Shown here: positions 13,560-25,532 of the stretch, piece after piece | Layout: each line of letters starts with the position of its first letter | Numbering within the stretch: position 1 is the first letter of the stretch | Assembly: GCA_024663395.1 (NCBI GenBank) | Contig: JANFAH010000019.1 | Coordinates: 496,001 to 560,000, forward strand | DNA: 64,000 bases | From: Pisolithus tinctorius | Lineage: Eukaryota > Basidiomycota > Agaricomycetes > Boletales > Pisolithaceae | Reading direction: 5' to 3' | Made by a program: the position numbers and the translations under genes | The notes under the pieces: generated by a model | Database searches by the model: none | Seen by the model: only the letters and a program-made list of their open reading frames with translations | Told to the model about the DNA's origin: nothing

Positions 13560-13770
13560 TACAGTAAATACAGGATGGAAAAGTGAGTGGGAAGTGTTGA
13601 AAGATCTGTAGGCTACCTCAGTAGTGAACAAACTACTGATGTATTAGATGTACCTGTAGGCTACTACAGGATGTCAGTATAGTAGAATACTTGTAATATA
13701 AACAGACTTACCCTCAGTAGTGAACAAACTACTGAGGGAATACTAGTAGAAAATACTACAAGTAAGTGCG
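13560..13770 (+). repeat. Hairpin-rich segment with two copies of a palindromic motif
   Basis: The sequence CCTCAGTAGT-GAACAA-ACTACTGA occurs at 13,617-13,639 and again, as a perfect 11-bp stem, at 13,711-13,738. A second hairpin, CCTGTAGGCTACTACAGG, lies between them. It may mark the outer end of KDZ-1 or a small inserted MITE. No target duplication was found. The bases from here to the ICMT upstream region (13,771-14,040) hold nothing I can name. Confidence 0.5.
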
Positions 13771-14307
13771 CTATTTCAGCTTATGTAAGCAGCCAAAACA
13801 TCGCACAGTGGTCAAGTACCACAGGGGCACTTTATGTTCCAACAGGAAGGGAAACGAGCAGTGGATGGTAGCAGATGCTGTTGCAAAGGGTATTGCAATG
13901 CGCGTTGCCAGCATATTACAACTCCACACTCCCACTTGCAATCTTATCATGAACTGATTATCACCATGTAAAAATCTGATGTCATTGCAATGGACTGAAT
14001 AATTTTCCGACATAGATAAGAGCTGAAAAGGGATGCAGAGCGATGGGAGAGGAATTCATCAGGACAAACAGTGAGAGGGCCATTCGTTTCGCGGGGGTCT
14101 TCTGGCACAGGTACATACCACTGCAGTTTTTACCTGTGATCGTGACTAGCTACACTTGCGCCAATGGATCACTTCTAACACTAACCTTGAGCTTGCCAAG
14201 AACCCCCAATTCGGGTCTATCATCATTCGGCCGGACCCTAACAACGGCATAGCCCATGATAGCCACGTATGCTGTGTGACTTTGACATCGTTCCTTCATC
14301 AACCACG

Positions 14308-15122
14308 ATGAACTCGCCCATCTGGAAAATGGTTTTCGTGGCTCTCGTCGGGTCCATCCTTGACTACTCATTAAGCCCGCCTCAGCCACCACCCGCGCCA
14401 AAGGAGCTTCTCAAACCCCCAGAGTCATTTACTACCAGGTTTCCGAGGACATCAGCTTCGTCCGGTCAGGTGAGTTTCATCGCAAAACCTATCTACATCG
14501 TATCTTGCGCCCCTCCCGCTCAGCAGCTTGTTTCTAATAGGTGGTGATAGCGGCATGGACACTGGCGGAAATTGCCGTGTCATTCGCAGCTACCGACATT
14601 TGCCCTCCCAATCTGTCCAAGCGTATTATCAGTCTACTTGTCTACAGCCAACAGCCAGCTGACGCCGTCGCACGCGCCAGTACTCTGACACCAATCTTCT
14701 TTGTTGGAGGTTGCATGATAATTGCTGGTTCTCTCCTCCGGCTCGCCTGTTTTAAAATACTCGGTCGTTTCTTCACCTACGAACTGAGCATCCGCAATGA
14801 ACACAAGTTGATCACATCAGGTCCATACGGTTTCGTCCGACATCCCAGTTATACGGGTGCTATGGTGTTTGTATCGGGACAATACCTGTGCATGCTCGAT
14901 GAAAGTTCGTGGCTGGTGGCTTGTTCGGGACTCTTCCCTCGTAACGAGTACGTGCGGAAAAGTGTGGCGTGGGGCATTAGGATCGTCTTGTGCTCCACAC
15001 TGGCAGTGTATCTGCGCCGCCGTATGAATGAGGAGGACGCAATGCTCGAAAAGCATTTTGGGAAGGAATGGAAAGACTGGACGAAGAGGGTACCTTACAA
15101 GATTGTGCCTTGGGTGTATTGA
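14308..15122 (+). CDS. Isoprenylcysteine carboxyl methyltransferase-like protein, copy 1
   Basis: ICMT/Ste14 enzymes sit in the endoplasmic reticulum membrane and methylate the C-terminal isoprenylcysteine of proteins such as Ras and mating factors, using S-adenosylmethionine. Exons are 14,308-14,469 and 14,541-15,122, with a 71-bp GTGAGT...TAG intron; the product is 247 residues and the frame is intact. The family signature is clear: HKLITSGPYGFVRHPSYTG (cofactor-binding region) and the C-terminal EEDAMLEKHFGKEWKDW...RVPYKIVPW, with hydrophobic segments near residues 3-20, 55-75 and 110-135. The start chosen is the ATG of MNSPIWKMVF, conserved in all three copies. Copies 1 and 2 are in tandem. 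Whether these extra copies act on farnesylated proteins or have diverged cannot be told. Confidence 0.9.
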
Positions 15123-16175
15123 AGGTGATGTAACTTCGGTCAGTCGCCTTGGCAGGCAGTGCTTAGCTGTGGATCTTGCCATCAAATGTTGAGTATGTAT
15201 GTATGCATGCATGATGACTTACAAGCCCAGCGGTGTTTATCTTTGCATCCGAGATCAAGCGACTTGTCTCAATCACAAAATCGGGGGAGGGATTGAGAGT
15301 GACAGCGTGGCTACACAAGTTTGGGAACCCTCATTTACGGTGATGCGGTGATGTGGCTGATACCGAAGTGCATGGAGAGGCGGAAGATTTCTCGGTCATT
15401 TACGCGGCATGTGGGACGAACACAGGCGGGACTTTGCCAACGCACGCCGATCTGAAAGGCTCTAGGTGTTCGTACTGACCGCAAACTTTCAGGAATCATT
15501 ACATTTAGTGATGCCAGAGTGCGCAAAGCACGCTTGGCAACCAGGCTGCGCCCCCCAGACGAGTGGAGGCCCCGTCGCCATTTTTAAACCTAAGTAACGG
15601 AGTCGCTCTCATGAGAGGCAGTGCTTAGCGCGTCTTGTTCTTGCCAACTTTCGAGTACACACTTACCTATGTATGACTCATGAGTCCAGCGGTGTTTATC
15701 TTTGAATACAAAGATCAACGACTTGTACCAGCCAAAATCAAGGCATTCGAGGTATGCATGGGCGTGAGCTTGGATTTGTCTGAGAACGCTCTAGTTATTA
15801 TGTAGACCCTGCATAAGCCAGTGCGAAATGAGTTCAAAAGCCGGTCACGTGCCCCAAGATCATAACGGATGACCAAATAAACTCAAATTCAAACTGACCA
15901 AGGGACGCAGACTCAGAGATGGGAATTCATCGGAGCGAACAGTGAGAGGGCCATTCGTATGGCGGGAGTCTTCCGGCGCAGGTACATACCACTGCAGTGT
16001 TTACCCGTGATCGTGACTAGCTGCACTTGCGCCAATGGATCACTTCTAGCACTAACCTCGAGCTTGCCAAGAACTCCCAATTCGAGTCTATCATCGTTCA
16101 GGACCCTGACAACGGCATGGCCCGTGATGCCCACGTATACTGTGGGACTTTGACTTTGCTTCTTCATCGATCACG

Positions 16176-16990
16176 ATGAACTCGCCCATCTGGAAAATGG
16201 TTTTTGTGGCTCTCGTCGGGTCCATCTTTGACTACTCATTAAGCCCGCCTCAGCCACCACCAGCACCAAAGGAGCTTTTCAAACCCTTGGAGTCATTTGC
16301 TACCAGGTTTCCGAGGGTATCAGCTCCGTTCTTTCAGGTGAGTTTCATCGTAAAACCTATCTATATCGTATCTTGCGCCCTCCCCGCTCAACAGCTTGTT
16401 TCTAATAGGTAGTGGTAGCGGCATGGACACTGGCGGAAATTGCCGTGTCGTTCGCAGCTACTGACATTTGCCCTTCCAATCTGTCCAAGCGTATTATCAG
16501 CCTACTTGTCTACAGCCAACAGCCGGCTGACGCTGTCGCACGTGCCAGCACTTTGACACCAATCTTCTTTATTGGAGGTTGCATGATAATCGCTGGTTCT
16601 CTCCTCCGGGTTGCCTGTTATAAAATACTCGGTCGTCTCTTCACCTACGAGCTGAGCATCCACAATGAGCACAAATTAATCACATCAGGTCCATACGGTT
16701 TCGTCCGACATCCCAGTTATACGGGTGCTATGGTGTTTGCATCGGGACAATACCTGTGCATGCTCGATGAAAGTTCGTGGCTGGTGGCTTGTTCGGGACT
16801 CTTCCCTCGTAACGAGTACGCGCGGAAAAGTGTGGTGTGGGGCATTAGAATCGTCATGTGCTCCACAGTGGCGGTGTTGCTGCGCCACCGTATGAATGAG
16901 GAGGACGCAATGCTCGAAAAACATTTTGGGAAGGAATGGAAAGACTGGACGAAGAGGGTACCTTACAAGATTGTGCCCTGGGTGTATTGA
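16176..16990 (+). CDS. Isoprenylcysteine carboxyl methyltransferase-like protein, copy 2
   Basis: Exons are 16,176-16,337 and 16,409-16,990 (71-bp intron), again giving 247 residues with an open frame. It has the same SGPYGFVRHPSYTG and FGKEWKDWTKRVPYKIVPW signature as copy 1, with conservative changes such as VVVAAW for VVIAAW after the intron and LLRHRMNEED for YLRRRMNEED. It is the downstream half of the 1.87-kb tandem duplication, so it carries its own copy of the upstream region (15,905-16,175). All three copies keep the frame, which suggests selection rather than decay. Confidence 0.9.
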
Positions 16991-17919
16991 AGGCGATGTA
17001 ACTTCGGTCAGTCGCCTTGGCAGGCAGTGCTTAGCTGTGGATCTTGCCATCAAATGTTGAGTATGTATGTATGCATGCATGATGACTTACAAGCCCAGCG
17101 GTGTTTATCTTTGCATCCGAGGTCAAGCGACTTGTCTCAATCACAAAATCGGGGGGAGGGATTGAGAGTGACAGCGTGGCTACACAAGTTTGGGAACCCT
17201 CATTTACGGTGATGCAGTGAGACGGCCGATTACCGAAATGCATGGAGAGGCGGAAGATTTTTTGGCAATTTACACGATATGTCGAACGAACACAGCCGTG
17301 AGTTTGGCAATGCGCGCCAATCTGAAAGGCTCTAGGTGTTCGTACCAGCCACAAACCTTCCGGAATCATTACATTTAATGACACCAGAGTGCGCAAAGCA
17401 CGCTTGGCAACCAGGCTGCACCCCGCAGACGAGTGGAGGCCCCGTCGCTATTTTTAAACCTAAGTAAGGAGTCGCTCTCATCAGAGGCAGTGCTAAGTGC
17501 GTCTTGTTCTTGTTAGATTTTGAGTACACGCTTACCTATGTATGACTTACGAGTCCACCGGTGGTTATCTTTGAATACAAGATCAATGACTTGTACCAGC
17601 CAAAAACAAGGCATTCGAGGTATGCATGGGCGTGAGCTCGGATTTGTCTGAGGAACGCTCTAGTTATTATGTAAACCCTGCGCAAGCCAAGGCGAATGAG
17701 TTCAAAAGCTGGTCACGTGCCCCAGGGTGATAATGGATGACCAAATAAACTCAAATTCAAACTGATCAAGCCATTAAGTACTACAGTGCAATGAACAGTT
17801 TGGCGTAGCAACATGCTACGAGGTTACATACAACCATCGTATCGCACAGATGGGACAAATCAGACTTGAGTAGGCTTACAAATGGGTGTCGAGGACTGAG
17901 ATTTCTCCTTACTGCTGTG

Positions 17920-18030
17920 TGCGGTGGCTGAGGCTCGTGACGTCACGGATTCCCGGCCGCTCAGATCACGTGCGTGCGCCCACCGCAAATTGGCAGGTGC
18001 CCTTCGCCACTGCCAATTTTTCGAACTAAG
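17920..18030 (+). promoter_or_regulatory. GTGACGTCAC-containing block, shared with 60.40-60.53 kb
   Basis: A palindromic GTGACGTCAC (a CRE/ATF-type site) at about 17,938 is followed by GGATTCCCGGCCGCTCAG, a GTGCGTGCGC stretch and GCCACTGCCAATTTTTC. The same order of motifs is found inside the 41.9-kb unit at 60,395-60,530. Here it lies just upstream of the broken trypsin-like gene and may be its promoter. It could equally be a dispersed repeat end. The function is inferred only. Confidence 0.35.
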
Positions 18031-18059
18031 TGGCTGACATGAAAGTCAGAGTTGACAAC

Positions 18060-19644
18060 CGTTTTCGGCCTGGTGTGGTTTCCGCTATTTCCCCTATTTA
18101 CTTCCCACATAAGACGTCTCATCTCTCCCGCGAGAAACACATCAAACGTGTCTGGTTCGAGTGAGTGCTACCGTATTTTCCCCCAGATCCGCAACCTCTT
18201 GAAAGCTTGAACGATTTGTTACTCAGCCATCCAGACAGCTCGTTTCCTCACCCATGACGAGGATGGGAAGGATACTCTCGGTCTCATCGTCGTTCGGATT
18301 GCGACTCATCCCAATACCACCACCGCCGAGAATGCGCATGATGCTTCCCAAGACATTCTCGCTCTTCAGCGGAGTCAAGGGTGTGGTAGTCGAATGGTAC
18401 GAGGGAGTTGTAGAGAAGCTGTCAGGTCTACCCCTTCTGCGCATCACTGGCAAAATCGACCCCACCCACTATGTCCATCGCTTCCTTACTGCTTACTGCT
18501 GTGCTTGGCATGCCCATCGCTGCTGCGGAGAGGGAGGCCGCTGGTGCTCAGAGGAGCGTTGCGCTGTTCTTCCACGAGAACAAGGACAACGATGGCAACC
18601 CTAGCGCCAGGGTCTTCACCGTTACCAACTGCCATGTTCTCCGCGAGGACACCACCACCACGTACGAGTTCAGGGGCGCTGGCGCACCTCGCCAGCACGT
18701 TCGACTTGCCAGATTTGGTCGTTTCCAGCGTGGCCTCAACGAGATCAAGGACTGTGTCAGTGGTTGTGAAATTGACACTGACCTTTTGGCTAGGGAGATT
18801 GTGCAGTTGGAGGCGAAGCCGGAGAGCGATGACCAGGAGGTGGTAGCAGAGGACAAGGCGGAAGTGGAAGCTAAGCGGAATAAGTTGCCTAATCTTAAGA
18901 AGGATATCTGTGTACTCGAAGCCTTCTACAACGAAGTCAAGAGCCAGTGGGGTGATATTACATGCCGAACCATCGACCACGTCCACTGGGCTCCCAACAT
19001 CTCGATCTCCATCGACGTCCAGGGTCGCAAGTACACTAAGGACATTTGTTCGAGGTTGATGCAACGAGGTTCATGGGTAACGTCATCGACTTAGGTGAGT
19101 TTTGCCTCATCTTTCTCATAATTAGCTCGTCTAATAATAGCGACCTTCAGGAGCCAAGTTTAGTCCCTGGCAACTCACCAACATGTTCTGCCCTCAAAGT
19201 GGAGGTGGAGGTAGAACGGTGTTCGAATTCCCCATCAATGGCCTGCTCAGGATCAACGGTTGGGTCCCGCATGAGCTCCTGGCTCATCCCGACTGTTTCG
19301 ACATCAACGGCAAGCCTTGCCTCATCGTCATGAAGGACGGTAACACCACCGACCTCACGGTTGGACGATTCACTGGCCTCGAGGCCTACCTTTGCGGTGA
19401 GCTTGGCGTCGAGTCCGTCGAACTTGCCATCTACAACTATGACAGGAACTCCAGCCAGTTCTCCGCCAAGGGCGACTCCGGCTCGCTCATCTTCGATGGC
19501 GAGGGTCATATGGTCGGTATTCTCCACTCTGGGATGGGGAAAGACGGGAGCAACCATGTCACCTGCGCCACCCCCGCCTGGTAGGCCATCGAGCAACTCA
19601 AACGCCAGTATCCGCATGCTGACTTCAACCGCAAGACCTTCTAA
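18060..19644 (+). pseudogene. Trypsin-like-fold protein of a fungal multicopy family, multiply broken
   Basis: The reading starts with RFRPGVVSAISPIYFPH (about 18,060) and, after small introns, continues to a TAA at 19,642. A trypsin-type fold is suggested by the His motif FTVTNCHVL (18,617-18,645) and the Ser motif AKGDSGSLIF (19,467-19,496); a long charged insert lies between them. Lesions seen: a frame change near 18,370; a 7-bp tandem duplication TTACTGC at 18,486-18,499; a lost base near 19,047-19,052; and a TAG at 19,582-19,584 where the context (TPAW-stop-AIEQLKRQYP) calls for a Trp codon. An intron is visible at about 19,094-19,149. Peptidase activity of the parent family is not established as far as I know. 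The gene is host sequence lying between ICMT copies 2 and 3. Confidence 0.7.
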
Positions 19645-20415
19645 ACGCGAACATGATTGTCGGCCATCTGCTCTCCCATCTCTCCGTTCCTATGTACCTT
19701 CCACTATGTCCCCTACCCTATTTTTCTCGTTTCTTGGACTCATCCCCCCTCCTCGACTTTGCTGTTCATGTTCGTCCCGTTCTTTCGTCTCATCCTTTCA
19801 TGCTGATAACTGACAATCTTGATGTCTAGGTCTTTAAGCGAACCTGCATGCTTCCTTTGACTTCGACTCGGCTCCCCACGTTCGTTACATATTGGTTGGT
19901 TTGTTGGGATGATAGATGCCTTGACCAGCGAATCACTGCCTTGGTTCGTTTCTCTCTCCTACCTTGTTCTTGCGTACTTGTAACCAACGACCTTGACGTC
20001 TAGGCCCTGGATTCGCGAACTCGTCGTTTAGGTATATCTTGTCCTCTTCTCGTTTCTCGATCTATGCAGCTGATATCTCTCGTCAATGGTTGAGGCTTTG
20101 GACTCGCGGATTCATCGCGTCGATCACTGTAGCATCTCTTTGTTTGACACTTGCAACCTCACGCGTGTTATAAATCCCTTTCTCGACTCGTATGTTTTTC
20201 CCTCCCCCAATCCACACTCGCCCTGCCTCTTCCAATCGTATAAACCCCCACATATTGTTACTACTCGGTAGTTATATCTTCGGGCGCGTCTACTGCAGGG
20301 CTTTGTTGCTGACAATCTAGGTCATGATATGTCCTAATTGATGTCCCACTCGCACCAAGAGTATACAGCGCCAATGTCTATTACTGTTCAAATAATTTAG
20401 CGATGTGCGTATAAT
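19645..20415. other. Non-coding stretch after the trypsin-like pseudogene
   Basis: About 770 bases rich in CTT/TCG runs, with loosely repeated phrases (GACAATCTTGATGTCTAGG, CCAACGACCTTGACGTCTAGG, GACAATCTAGGTCATG) spaced about 150-300 bp apart. It looks like repeated downstream or untranslated sequence of the preceding gene. I see no coding pattern. Confidence 0.4.
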
Positions 20416-20540
20416 AACAGTGAGTCTCAGGGCCATTCACATGGCGGGGGTCTTCCGGCGCAGGTACATACCACTGCAGTTTTTACCTGTGATCGTGACT
20501 AGCTGCACTTGCGCAATGGATCACTTATAGCGCTAACCTC
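20416..20540 (+). promoter_or_regulatory. Left half of the upstream region of ICMT copy 3, severed from its gene
   Basis: This 125-bp piece matches the upstream regions of ICMT copies 1 and 2 (GGGCCATTC..., GTACATACCACTGCAGT, CGTGACTAGCTGCACTTGCG, ending GCTAACCTC). In the other copies the next bases are GAGCTTGCCAAGAAC; here the 41.9-kb unit starts instead, and GAGCTTGCC appears at 62,455 on the far side. The last six bases (20,535-20,540, AACCTC) form the left target duplication. Confidence 0.85.
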
Positions 20541-21458
20541 TATGGAAAGCCGGACAATCGCGCTTCCGTACGGCCGAAAGTTGGAACTTTTTCCGGCGGT
20601 CACGTGGACATACAGCACATATCTTCGAAGTTAGGAAGTACCGTCGGTTAGGAGGACACCGGACACTGCAGTCATGCAGTTCGTTCGGTCGTAGGTCACG
20701 CGGTCACACATTCATGCAGTCCGAAGGTCGTGCAGTTCGTTCGGTCGTAGTTATGCAGTCATACATTCATGCAGTTTGTTCGGTTGTAGGTCACGTATCA
20801 ATATACTAGGAGTGCAGATCTGAGATCTGCCCACCCCCTCCCTTTGGGAGTTTCTCCCCACAAATCCCCACTCCTCCGCATTTTATGTAATTACATAAGC
20901 ATAAAGAAGCGCAGCCATTACTCCCAAAACATGTCCTCATTTGGCATGTGCCTGATACCCAACATTCCCACACACTGCCCTCATTGCCCTCAGCCTCCCC
21001 TTCCTTCCTGGGCTCTGTCCCTGCCCTGTGGGCATTGTATATGATAGTTAGATGTACTATAAGTGTATTAGACCATAAATGAATGTTTTTCTGCCCATCC
21101 TAATGGGCCTAAATGATTGCAAAGTGTGATAGGGGGAAAAACAGAAGAAGTGAACGCTTTTTTGATATATTGGACATATCTATCTATTTATTATGTCCCC
21201 TTGAAGGGGCCATGTGTCCCTACAACATATCAAAAGTTTATAGGATGGGATGGGGGTGCTTCAAGTGTAGTGGCACAATTGCCTCCTCCCTGTGGTACAC
21301 CCTGAAAATATTTCTCTGGGCTTTTTGGCACTTGTAATATAATTGGACATGGTGTAGTTATCATAGTAAGTGTATTTGCATGTAATTTGATCATCCATGC
21401 AGTGTCTGAAAGGCTCTGAAAAACTGGAAAGTATCTTAGGGGCTAAAACAAAAAAAGT
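20541..21458 (+). repeat. Left terminal inverted repeat of the 41.9-kb element
   Basis: 918 bp, matching the complement of 61,531-62,448 with three differences that I could find (at or near 20,794, 20,960 and 21,244). The outer 270 bp carry three or four spaced copies of a CATGCAGTTCGTTCGGTCGTAG-like motif (20,673-20,790), as expected of subterminal protein-binding sites. The inner part starts at a palindrome, GCAGATCTGAGATCTGC (20,814-20,830), and ends at CTAAAACAAAAAAAGT. No coding gene. Confidence 0.9.
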
Positions 21459-23150
21459 AGTACGTTTATTCCGAAAAATTTGCAGGTGGCTGTGCTGGCG
21501 GACTGCAAATTTTCCGTCGGCCTCCCAGTCGCAGCGGCTCGTCTTCGGCGGTGGGGACGGCCGTTCGGAGTGTCTGATGGCTCGTGACGGCACTGGCATC
21601 GTCGATCGTGCAGGATGGTGTCGGGACGCAGAAGCAAATGTAGGGGGTGACTCACCTTCAGCACTGAACTCAGGGTCCGAAGGGAGTGCCGTCAACGTCG
21701 CTTAGACCTTCAGGTGGCTCCAATTGTGATTGGTATCGAGATGTAGACCTACTCTAATTCAGACTTATCAATATAATGAGTTGGCAGTTTGAGCCTTTGA
21801 GGTCTTAGCTATTCTTGGAATGTGAATGTGTGTCGGGCAACCTCAGAAGTTGGTGGGGGGCAGCTCTGGTGTCTCCTACGACTCGCTGTGCCGCATCAAG
21901 CGCTCGAGCTCAGTGGTTGACTTGGCATGTATGACAGAATGCCATGACAGGCCCATGAGCTAAATTGGTTCGTACCGAGCTGCATCTAATATACATACTA
22001 ATAAACTGACATAATATGATGTGTTGAGCCTGGCCTATTATTGGTATCAAGCGGTTTATCGTGGGCAGGCCGCCATCTAAGTGACAGAATACTGGTCACC
22101 GCAAATCGACTGCACTCGTTCTGCGTAGTATATGTACAGTACAGTGTAACCGTGTAACCCTAGCTGGTGCCTGTGTGACGGCGTGAATTGGCTGGACATA
22201 TCATGTACAAAACTCCCTGCCCCTGCTACATCTGCAAAACTACCCAAGGGGATGAGCAGTGTATGGATGCCTCTGTTTGGAAGTGACTTGTCGTAACGCT
22301 CCTTTTGCGCTCGGTAAAACACTTATTGGCCAATGAGAGGGCTTGCTCAAGTACAAAAGGCTTGTCAACAGCCATGTCACATAGCTGTTTCCCAGATGTA
22401 GTACTGTACTGTATGTAATACCGTAATGACTTGTGACGTCACACAGAACCCGAGTCGGCAAGTGGGCAACTTCAAGCTTCAAGGGTCTTGCCCTGTCGAA
22501 TGGTTCACCAATTTTATTGGTTCGACCTTGCGAATCCAGCCAGTGTGGTCGCAAAAATTGGTGTACATTTCCTGTTGCAAAGTCACTTTGCAGCACTTTA
22601 CAATTGGGTCTAGCACTTTGCAGTTCGAACCGGTTCGTGGCCTCAAGGACATCACGGCACTAACATCATTGCTTAGGGCAGGTTCAGGTGGTGTATCACA
22701 GCTCTGCGCATGCTGGCAGGAACCCTTGCCTCCTCCCTCCATTCCCTCTTCATCGCCCGATGCTCTTCAAGCTCTCGCTGCCATCCGTGGCCATTGAATG
22801 ATTATTATTGGTGAGTACCTGCCAGCGCCGATCTGAGCGTTTCACCCAGCTGACATGTTGCTATTGCTGCTCCCATTATCTGCTCAGCGCTGATAAGCTT
22901 TCGAAGCCGATCTCCCACTTGCGACTTCGTCCACCATGATGCAGCATCTTACATTGACAAGTGGTAAGCCTAGTCTTTGTCAGCTGGGCACTGCTATGTC
23001 AGCCAGCTCTTTTCGTCACTCCCTTGCTCAACTTCCTCCAGACGAGTTGCCGTGCTCAGAGCATCATGAGAGACTGTGAACTGTGGCTGGTCAGTACTTA
23101 ATGACTCTCTTCCCTTCTGTTGCATTGATGTACTGTTCGTAATTAGCTTC
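21459..23150. other. Region between the left TIR and the XPG-like gene
   Basis: No complete gene seen. On the minus strand a short ATG-led stretch (MTALPSDPEFSAE, about 21,695) is followed by a GTGAGT donor, an acceptor at about 21,598 and an Arg/Pro-rich continuation that runs into the TIR. It may be the first exons of a truncated gene. A second GTGACGTCAC palindrome lies at 22,434. The rest is probably the 5' flank of the XPG-like gene. Confidence 0.3.
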
Positions 23151-23157
23151 TTATGCC

Positions 23158-23721
23158 TGCAGGAAGACCCTGCACACTCAGCGAGTTCGCTGCTGAGCAC
23201 TCTGACCTCTCTGGTGACAAAGCAGGTTTGCTTGCTGTGGGGTTTAACGCCAGGTTAGTGGCCTGCCGTGCTCGGTCCATCTCGTCCCTGACAAATGATA
23301 CTAGTGCTTGGATGTTCTCACTGCTTAACGTATTCTCATGGCATCGAGCCAGTACAGGTCAGTCGCATGAAATGCCAACCATCTTCTGTCGCCTCTCCAC
23401 CATCTCTCGGATGCTCCTCCACCCCTACTTTGTTTTCGATGGACCAGACTGCCCTCAAATCAAGAGGGGAAAAGACGTCTTGGGCTGGTCCCCTCCATCG
23501 CTCCTTGTGCAGCGCTTTCAGGAACTTCTGATGGCATTTGGCTTTGGTTGGCATGTGGTAGGTTGCTCACTGTGGATCTCGCTCAACACTAATGCAATTC
23601 ACCAGGCTCCAGGAGAGGCGGAGGCAGAGCTCAGCTGCCTTCAGTCATGTGGGTTTATTGATGCTGTGGTGACCCCTTACAATGACACACTACTGTTTGG
23701 TGCAACCTGTGTTCTCCATAG
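23158..23721 (+). pseudogene. XPG/Rad2-family nuclease, 5' piece (N and I regions)
   Basis: XPG/Rad2-family enzymes (FEN1, GEN1/Yen1, XPG) cut branched DNA. The sense residues are LSEFAAEHSDL, then LLAVGFNARLV (position of the usual GVDAS motif; the catalytic Asp appears as Asn), ISRMLLHPYFVFDGPDCPQ (FDGP box), IKRGK, QRFQELLMAFGFGWH, an intron at 23,558-23,604, then the I-region APGEAEAELSCL and VVTPYNDTLLFGA. The segment between the two N-region motifs is scrambled. It ends at a GTGAGT donor at 23,722, just inside which KDZ-2 has inserted. The gene continues at 40,214. The start codon was not identified. Confidence 0.7.
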
Positions 23722-23859
23722 GTGAGTCTGTTCCAGACCCTTCAGTCACATGTAATCCAGAAAGTGGGTCATCTGACATGCACATTTGGTCCTGAAAGTG
23801 GGACTAACCGACGTCGGCCTATAGACCCTGATGGTGGATAGGCTGACATGTTGGAGGGA

Positions 23860-25250
23860 GGTCAGCCAACCTCACTGGGCGATGGATCCACACCCTGGAA
23901 GTGGTGTCAGCCGACCTCACTGGGGGATGGACCCACACCCTGGAAGTGGTGTCGGCCGACCTCACTGGGGGATGGATCCACACCCTGGAAGTGGTGTCGG
24001 CCGACCTCACTGGGGGATGGATCCACACCCTGGAAGTGGTGTCGGCCGACCTCACTGGGGGATGGACTCACACCCTGGAAGTGGTGTCGGCCGACCTCAC
24101 TGGGGGATGGACTCACACCCTGGAAGTGGTGTCGGCCGACCTCACTGGGGGATGGACTCACACCCTGGAAGTGGTGTCGGCCGACCTCACTGGGGGATGG
24201 ACTCACACCCTGGAAGTGGTGTCGGCCGACCTCACTGGGGGATGGACTCACACCCTGGAAGTGGTGTCGGCCGACCTCACTGGGGGATGGACTCACACCC
24301 TGGAAGTGGTGTCGGCCGACCTCACTGGGGGATGGACTCACACCCTGGAAGTGGTGTCGGCCGACCTCACTGGGGGATGGACTCACACCCTGGAAGTGGT
24401 GTCGGCCGACCTCACTGGGGGATGGACTCACACCCTGGAAGTGGTGTCGGCCGACCTCACTGGGGGATGGACTCACACCCTGGAAGTGGTGTCGGCCGAC
24501 CTCACTGGGCGATGGACTCACACCCTGGAAGTGGTGTCGGCCGACCTCACTGGGGGATGGACTCACACCCTGGAAGTGGTGTCGGCCGACCTCACTGGGG
24601 GATGGACTCACACCCTGGAAGTGGTGTCGGCCGACCTCACTGGGGGATGGACTCACACCCTGGAAGTGGTGTCGGCCGACCTCACTGGGGGATGGACGCA
24701 CACCCTGGAAGTGGTGTCGGCCGACCTCACTGGGCGATGGACGCACACCCTGGAAGTGGTGTCGGCCGACCTCACTGGGGGATGGACGCACACCCTGGAA
24801 GTGGTGTCGGCCGACCTCACTGGGCGATGGACGCACACCCTGGAAGTGGTGTCGGCCGACCTCACTGGGCGATGGACACACACCCTGGAAGTGGTGTCGG
24901 CCGACCTCACTGGGCGATGGACGCACACCCTGGAAGTGGTGTCGGCCGACCTCACTGGGCGATGGACCCACACCCTGGAAGTGGTGCCGGCCGACCTCAC
25001 TGGGCGATGGACCCACACCCTGGAAGTGGTGCCGGCCGACCTCACTGGGCGATGGACCCACACCCTGGAAGTGGTGCCGGCCAACCTCACTGGGTGATGG
25101 ATCCACACCCTGGAAGTGGTGTCGGCCGACCTCACTGGGGGATGGACCCACACCCTGGAAGTGGTGCTGGCCAACCTCACTGGGGGATGGACCCACACCC
25201 TGGAAGTGGTGTCAGCCGATTTCACTGGGGGATGGACACAGACCTCACCA
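23860..25250 (+). repeat. 45-bp minisatellite, about 30 copies, left arm of KDZ-2
   Basis: The unit contains CACACCCTGGAAGTGG, TGTCGGCCGACCTCACTGG and GGGGATGGAC. Copies are near identical, with phased variants (GGATCC, GACTCA, GACGCA, GACCCA after GATG) that cluster along the array, which suggests local expansion. Because 45 is a multiple of three, frames on both strands stay open for hundreds of codons; I do not count these as genes. The complement of the unit matches the right-arm array. Confidence 0.95.
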
Positions 25251-25532
25251 CCTGGAAGTAGGGTTGGCCAAACCCTGAAAATTCCCTTGGCATAATCAAT
25301 TGCTTGTCAATTTAGATGTTACCAGAAGTATTGACTCTGATGACACTTCCAGATGGACATACCCCCTGAGACCAGTGTTGGCCAACCTCACTGGGGGGTG
25401 GCCTTACCCCCTGAATCCATGGCCATTCTTCACCTCCAGGTGATGTCAGTGATCTCACAGGGTTTGAAACTTGCAATGAGCATGGGTAGCCATATATAGG
25501 GATCCTTTTGATTCACACCATCTACAGTTTAT

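Larger units (their letters stand above)
14040..17770 (+). repeat. Tandem duplication of a 1.87-kb unit carrying an ICMT gene
   Basis: The two ICMT genes start 1,868 bp apart (14,308 and 16,176). Their upstream 260 bp, introns, coding parts and about 770 bp of downstream sequence all align, with scattered substitutions and small indels. The third ICMT gene at 62.6 kb shares the upstream and coding part but loses similarity about 20 bp after its stop codon. Confidence 0.85.

Noticed and set aside
17031..17396. 121-codon minus-strand open frame downstream of ICMT copy 2
   Set aside because: The matching region after ICMT copy 1 has stops and frame changes, and the reading is antisense to a duplicated non-coding flank.
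22077..22322. 81-codon minus-strand open frame left of the XPG-like gene
   Set aside because: Composition is unremarkable, there is no motif, and no extension across plausible introns; treated as chance.
23831..25261. Open frames of more than 400 codons on both strands over the left 45-bp array
   Set aside because: The period is a multiple of three, so any frame without a stop in one unit stays open. The products are pure repeats with no flanking coding sequence.
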